The position numbers and the translations under genes are program-made. Below, in pieces: positions 61,501-64,000 of a DNA stretch of 64,000 nucleotides (positions within the stretch are counted from its first letter, which is position 1; each line of letters begins with the position of its first letter). The notes under the pieces were generated by a model. That model did no database searches. It saw only the letters and a program-made list of their open reading frames with translations, and was not told where the DNA came from. The stretch spans positions 1 to 64,000 of the forward strand of contig NZ_JSBW02000040.1 of NCBI RefSeq assembly GCF_000772705.2, given 5' to 3'. This stretch comes from Xanthomonas vasicola. Lineage in GTDB: Bacteria > Pseudomonadota > Gammaproteobacteria > Xanthomonadales > Xanthomonadaceae.

Positions 61501-64000
61501 AGCGCAATGTCGTTTGCCAGCGCAACGGCGACCGCGTTGCTCAATACCGAACTACCGACAACCGACAGGCTACCGGTGCCGAGCGCATTGTCGGCTCCCA
61601 CTGCAACCGTGCCTGCGGTCAAGCTCGTGCCGCCGCTATAGCTGTTGGTTGTATTGAGCGACAGCGTGGTGTTGCCGTTCTTGATCAGGCTGCCGGTGCC
61701 GCTGATGGTGCCATCCAGGGCCAGATCGTTGCTGCCGACCAGCGTCAGTGGAGCGTTCAACAAGACGTCGTTGCCCACCGCCAACGCGGCGGTGGTATCC
61801 AGTTCGGCAGCGCCGCCGACCACCAGGCCGCCTACGCCGAGCGCATCATTGTTGCCAAGTACCAACCGCCCCGCATCCAGCGCAACGCCGCCGCTGAAGA
61901 TGTTGGCGTTGCCCAGCGTCAACGTGGCATTACCCTGTTTGTTGACACCACCGATGCCGCTGATGACGCCATTGAGCGCGATGTCCTGCGTACCCGGCAA
62001 TGTCAGCGTGCCATCCAATGCGACCGCATTGGCCAATGCCACGGCGGTGCTTGCGTCCAACGTCGTAGCGTTTGCGGCGGTCAAGGTGCCCGCGCCCAAT
62101 GCAGTATCGCTGCCAACCAGCAACGCCCCGCCCTGCAGTTGCAGCCCGCCGCCCCAGGTGTTGTTGCCGTTGAGGGTGAGCGTTTGCGTGCCGTTCTTGA
62201 CCAGGCTGCCGGCGCCATCGATCACGCCATCGAGCGTGAGGTTTTGTCCATCGAGCGTCAGCGCACCATTGACGGTGACCGCGTTCTGCAAGGTCACTGT
62301 GGTGGCGGCATTGAGCAGCGTACCGTTGGCGGTAGTAAGTGCGCCGCTGCCGAGCGCGGTATTGCTGCCCACCACCAGGGCACCGTTGTCCAACAGCGTG
62401 CCGCCGGTGTAGACGTTGTTGCCGTTGAGTGTGAGCGCACCGGTGCCCTGCTTGACCAGGCTGCCGGTGCCGCTGACGGTGCCGGTCAAACCCAGGTCGT
62501 TGTTGCCGGTCAACGACAGTGCACCATTCGCGACGACATCGTTAGCCACTGTGGTCGCCGTGGTGGCCTGCAGTTGCGTGCCACCGGCTGCGGTCAACAC
62601 CCCGCTGCCCAGTGCAGCGCCGCTGCCGATCAACAGACTGCCAGCGTTAAGATCCACGCCGCCGTTGAAGGTGTTTGCGCCAGTCAGTGTCAGCGCCGCA
62701 GCGCCGTTCTTGGTCAAGCCACCGACGCCGCTGATACCTCCATTGAGCGTCAGGTCCTGGCTGCCACCCAGTTGCAGATCTGCATCCAGCACCACGCTGT
62801 TGGCAAGCACACGTGCCGCGGTGCTATCGAGCAAGCCGCCGCTCACGCTCAGGCTGCCTACGCCGAGTGCGCTATCGCTGCCCAGAATCAGGCTGCCTGC
62901 CGTCAGGCGGGTGCCGCCCAGATAGGTGTTGTTACCGGAAAGCGTCAGGCTGGCCGGGCCGAGTTTATCCAGGCTGCCGGCACCACTGATGGCACCGGTG
63001 AGCGTGAGCGCATTGCTGCCGCCCAGGTTGAGTTGCCCTGCCAGTGCGATCGCATTGGTGAGCGTGCTCACTGCTGCGGTGTCCAACGTCGTGCCGGCCG
63101 CTGCGGTCAAGGTGCCGCTCCCCAGCGCGGTATTGCTTCCCACCGTGAGCTTGCCGGTATTGAGCGCGGTGCCACCGGCATAGGTGTTGTTGCCGCTGAG
63201 CGTGAGATCGCCGCCGGATTTGACCAGGCTGCCGGCACCGCTGATGTTGCCGCCCAAGGTCAACGCTTGCGCGCCGTTGAGCGTCAGTGCGCCGGTGCTC
63301 AACGTCACTGCATTATTCAGCGTTGCAGCGGCCGTGTTTTGCAATGTTGCGGGGCCAGTGACATTCAACGCACCGGTGCCCAGTGCGGTTCCGCTGGCCA
63401 CCTGCAGCGTGCCGGCATTGAGGCTGGTGCCACCGGTATAGGTGTTCAAACCACCCAGCGTCAGTGTCCCGGTGCCGAGTTTGTTCAATGCGCCGGCACC
63501 ACTGATGGTGCCGCTGAGATTCAATGCGTTGCCGCTACTGCCGACACCCAACGTACCGGTCAACGCAACAGCGTTGCCTAAGGTTGTCGCAGCCGTGGCA
63601 TCGAGTTCGCCACCGCTGGCGGTGAGCGTACCGGTGCCTAATACTGCATTCGCACCGACCACCAACCGCCCGGCGTTGAGCGCGGTGCCGCCGGTGTAGG
63701 CATTGGCATTGGTCAGCGTGAGATCGCCAGTGCCGCTCTTGATCAAGCTGCCGGCACCGTTGATGGCACCGCTGAGCGTGAGCGCTTGTGTGCTGGGCAA
63801 GTTCAGCGCCGCAGCAAGGCTGATGCCATTGGTCACCGTCAACGGCGCAGTCGTGCTGAGGTTGGAGGCGCCGGTGACATTCAATGCGCCGGTGCCAAGC
63901 GCAGAGGCGGTACCCAGTTGCAGCGTGCCCGATGCTAGGTTGGTGCCACCGGTGTAGGTGTTTGTACCGCTGAGCGTAAGCGTGCCCGCACCGGTTTTAT
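55584..64000 (-). CDS. Giant autotransporter with PATR repeats, C-terminal part (runs off window)
   Basis: At least 2805 codons are present and the frame continues past 64000, so the N-terminus and signal peptide are not seen. Almost all of it is autotransporter-associated beta-strand (PATR) units of the form GSLIKSGTGDLTLTNANAYT followed by GGTALNAGRLVVGAN. The usual unit is 86 codons. It ends in a beta-barrel domain of about 280 residues (from about DTTVWITGRSLPNRV), finishing GGQVTWGVSF. The passenger forms a long beta-helix on the surface; adhesion or biofilm roles are typical, but no protease or lipase domain is visible. No frameshift is seen across 8.4 kb despite the repeats. Confidence 0.92.
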   Translation of the reverse strand, partial: KTGAGTLTLSGTNTYTGGTNLASGTLQLGTASALGTGALNVTGASNLSTTAPLTVTNGISLAAALNLPSTQALTLSGAINGAGSLIKSGTGDLTLTNANAYTGGTALNAGRLVVGANAVLGTGTLTASGGELDATAATTLGNAVALTGTLGVGSSGNALNLSGTISGAGALNKLGTGTLTLGGLNTYTGGTSLNAGTLQVASGTALGTGALNVTGPATLQNTAAATLNNAVTLSTGALTLNGAQALTLGGNISGAGSLVKSGGDLTLSGNNTYAGGTALNTGKLTVGSNTALGSGTLTAAAGTTLDTAAVSTLTNAIALAGQLNLGGSNALTLTGAISGAGSLDKLGPASLTLSGNNTYLGGTRLTAGSLILGSDSALGVGSLSVSGGLLDSTAARVLANSVVLDADLQLGGSQDLTLNGGISGVGGLTKNGAAALTLTGANTFNGGVDLNAGSLLIGSGAALGSGVLTAAGGTQLQATTATTVANDVVANGALSLTGNNDLGLTGTVSGTGSLVKQGTGALTLNGNNVYTGGTLLDNGALVVGSNTALGSGALTTANGTLLNAATTVTLQNAVTVNGALTLDGQNLTLDGVIDGAGSLVKNGTQTLTLNGNNTWGGGLQLQGGALLVGSDTALGAGTLTAANATTLDASTAVALANAVALDGTLTLPGTQDIALNGVISGIGGVNKQGNATLTLGNANIFSGGVALDAGRLVLGNNDALGVGGLVVGGAAELDTTAALAVGNDVLLNAPLTLVGSNDLALDGTISGTGSLIKNGNTTLSLNTTNSYSGGTSLTAGTVAVGADNALGTGSLSVVGSSVLSNAVAVALANDIALGAALTVDNAADMTASGAIGGGGDLIKTGLGTLTLSGNNSYTGPFAIQAGTVVASTAGSLGNASNVDVAAGARLNLTNGGLINALTGAGGVGTDTGATLQLGGGDFSGSLGGGGNLDKVGTGTVRLLGTSAIGGTTQVSAGTLDVVGSLGTSALNVATGGTLTGTGTAGNVGAAVNISDGGRLALTSGSSLSVGGLTLAPGAFVDVALGAPSATRLLEVNGNLTLDGTLNITDIGGFGTGVYRLIDYTGALTDNGMLIGLFPGSVDISQLALQTAIGQQLNLVVTAPGSIVQFWDGVQTTANGTIDGGSGTWGAATNWTDQDGSANSTWQGDFAAFSGAAGAVGVQGTQNIGGLQFVTDGYQLTDAGAGALAVTNPLTAIRVDPGATASIDVAITGTGGVQKLDTGTLVLSGPNTYTGGTALGGGSLVLGNAQALGTGTLTAAAGTTLDTNQAVAVGNAVVLDGALTLPGSNDLALTGVISGAGSLIKNGTSTLTLDGSNSYVGGSVLNAGTLAVGSNTALGAGSLSVLGTSTLSNAIALALGNNVNLGANLTIASADDLALTGVLSGAGALTKTGLGTLTLSGSNLFSGPVSVQSGVLATSATGTLGTTASVDVAAAAGLSLGSNTALNSVTGVGNVAILGGSTLQLGVNDASSTFAGSLNDAGSLEKIGTGTLQLTGTSAIGGTTQITAGTLDVDGTLGSTGGLTVGNGGTLSGSGVVNAAVTVNDGGRLVVTSGALLTTGSLSFAPNATLDAFLGVPSQTGVLAVNGDLTLDGTLNITDIGGFGTGVYRLIDYTGALTNNGMGFGTLPGTVDPTQLTLQTSLAQQVNVVLLASGTTAQFWDGAQTVANGIADGGTGTWTAGATNWTSIDGLTNSAWQNSFAVFGGTAGNVGVQGTQGIVGMQFITDGYVLSDAGAGALSANAANTIIRVDPGVTGTIDVAITGTGGVQKLDTGTLVLSGPNSYTGGTALDGGSLVLGNAQALGTGTLTAAAGTTLDTNQALSVGNAVVLNGALTLPGSNDLALTGEISGTGGLIKNGAATLTLSGNNSYAGGTVLSDGSLAVGSNTALGSGTLSVTGDSVLSNPVATVLGNAVTLGAALTVDNPADLALAGNISGNGALIKTNTGTLTLDGSNSYSGGTTLNAGTLVGDSASLQGAIVDNATLAFNQAADGVFNGSITGTGTVVKDGAGALLLNGANGYTGGTSIVAGTLIGDTASLQGDIANNAALVFNQTTGGVYAGTVSGTGSLEKAGAGVLQLLGPNTYTGGTVISAGSLVGNTTSLQGDVVDNATLVFDQASDGAFAGVVSGTGSLIKQGAGALTLGAPNTYSGGTTIASGSLIGTTASLQGNIVDNAVLVFDQATDGTYAGNVTGSGTLIKNGVGALTLDGVNGYLGGTTINAGTLIGDTDSLQGNIANNSALVFQQAANGTYTGTLSGTGSLLKDGAGTLLLTANSGGFDGTTTIAAGTLSVGNPANPGAALGGPVTVGPGGTLTGSGSIGSLVSSGTVAIGGAGGTISVGDNATFAPGSTLQVTPGDGGAVTPVTVGGAASVATGTTLELLRATDLPLFTEIPVISAGGGLTGQFSNVVSDYAFIEPDVSTTATGLSVTFGRNTVGMVDAVTTPNQQSTAAAVDGLPNTSPIYQAVVRLPNDPEAVRTAFASLSGESHASTATALLDSRFLYSGISNHLRGDSQDTLVGDTTVWITGRSLPNRVDGDANAVSVRREDNGVMAGAERRFGERSVVGIAVGNQDIESWSREWGDRADVDGTHAGVYGRADWSAFSLQGAVDYASYNVDSTRRVMLPGVLEERLSSRYDATAVTVSLEAAWNLRTKGAVYSPFIAADYTRLKTDGFTERGGISALSVDSASDTFSTATLGVRGHWDLGQKAALYASAGWRHAFGDRSVQRSAGFVGTASEFSVQSVTLAKNAVVGELGVSLITSPRSRLALSLQGLNGDGQTAYGGQVTWGVSF
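57200..58110 (-). repeat. Five-copy 190-bp tandem repeat in the giant autotransporter
   Basis: Five consecutive units of about 63 codons each contain a variant of GTLIGDTASLQGNIANNAAL followed by VFNQ..DG.YAGTVSGTGSL. The recurring CCTGCAGGCTG block falls at about 57265, 57455, 57646, 57838 and 58030, giving the period. These units differ from the 86-codon PATR unit of the rest, so this array expanded on its own. Confidence 0.7.
58150..61700 (-). repeat. Higher-order 1.65-kb duplication in the giant autotransporter
   Basis: Blocks about 1650 bp apart are nearly identical in order and sequence. One example is the stretch encoding TLNITDIGGFGTGVYRLIDY, at about 59120 and about 60767. Another is QKLDTGTLVLSGPN, at about 58625 and about 60275. 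Each unit carries a non-PATR insert (FWDG.QT.ANG..DGG.GTW) and then PATR repeats. Two full periods and the start of a third are visible. Confidence 0.7.

Noticed and set aside
57200-61700. CRISPR-like periodicity
   Set aside because: The repeats are 190-260 bp units within one open frame and diverge throughout; there are no short identical repeats with unique spacers.
57225-63581. Long plus-strand frames (up to 480 codons) across the giant autotransporter
   Set aside because: The periodic starts follow the repeat unit of the minus-strand gene; these are mirror frames of the repeats, not genes.
1-64000. tRNA or rRNA genes
   Set aside because: No cloverleaf-type sequence or rRNA segment was recognised by eye; a dedicated scan was not possible.

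Overview
This window looks like a high-GC gammaproteobacterial chromosome, most probably Xanthomonas. The pointers are filamentous-phage remnants at XerCD/dif-type sites, a phage zot fragment of the Xanthomonas type, a complete type VI secretion (T6SS) locus, and large autotransporters built from PATR repeats. No species can be named from sequence alone.

Bases 1-5280 are accessory DNA. Two identical 17-bp dif-like sites (967-983 and 2988-3004) separate three phage-derived blocks. The left block holds small membrane proteins and a repressor with a palindromic operator. The middle block is a 2-kb module with a DUF3653/VC1465-type protein (the family of the Xer recombination activation factor XafT), two tandem paralogues, a third small gene and a hairpin cluster. 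The right block is an inverted remnant ending in a truncated zot fused to a wrecked alpha/beta-hydrolase gene.

Bases 5669-10996 carry a translationally coupled operon (OmpR-type regulator, di-haem cytochrome c peroxidase-like protein, VirA-like hybrid kinase with a degenerate receiver), then a LysR-type regulator. Bases 11005-38861 are the T6SS: tssA on the plus strand, convergent with a long minus-strand array that reads tssB, tssC, hcp, tagJ, tssE, tssF, tssG, clpV, an effector/cargo island, vgrG, a small accessory gene, tagH (FHA), tssK, tssL, tssM, tagF, pppA, ppkA and a tail-anchored small protein. Many of these overlap by ATGA. No tssJ is visible. The island between clpV and vgrG includes a small stand-alone protein with a cytidine-deaminase zinc motif (HGE...PCxxC). 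It is preceded by a frameshifted partner gene, and the pair is flanked by two copies of a short repeat. This is the best candidate for a little-described toxin module.

Bases 39149-40104 are a deleted IS3-family element upstream of tssB. Next come a sorbosone-dehydrogenase-like lipoprotein with a DUF2231 membrane protein, a scar where two truncated genes are fused (42.4-43.1 kb), and 1.1 kb of partly AT-rich noncoding DNA. After that are a subtilisin-type autotransporter (44620-47361), a heavy-metal-type RND efflux tripartite system coupled to a kinase and a FixJ-like regulator (47847-55277), and the 3' 8.4 kb of a giant minus-strand PATR autotransporter that runs off the right edge.
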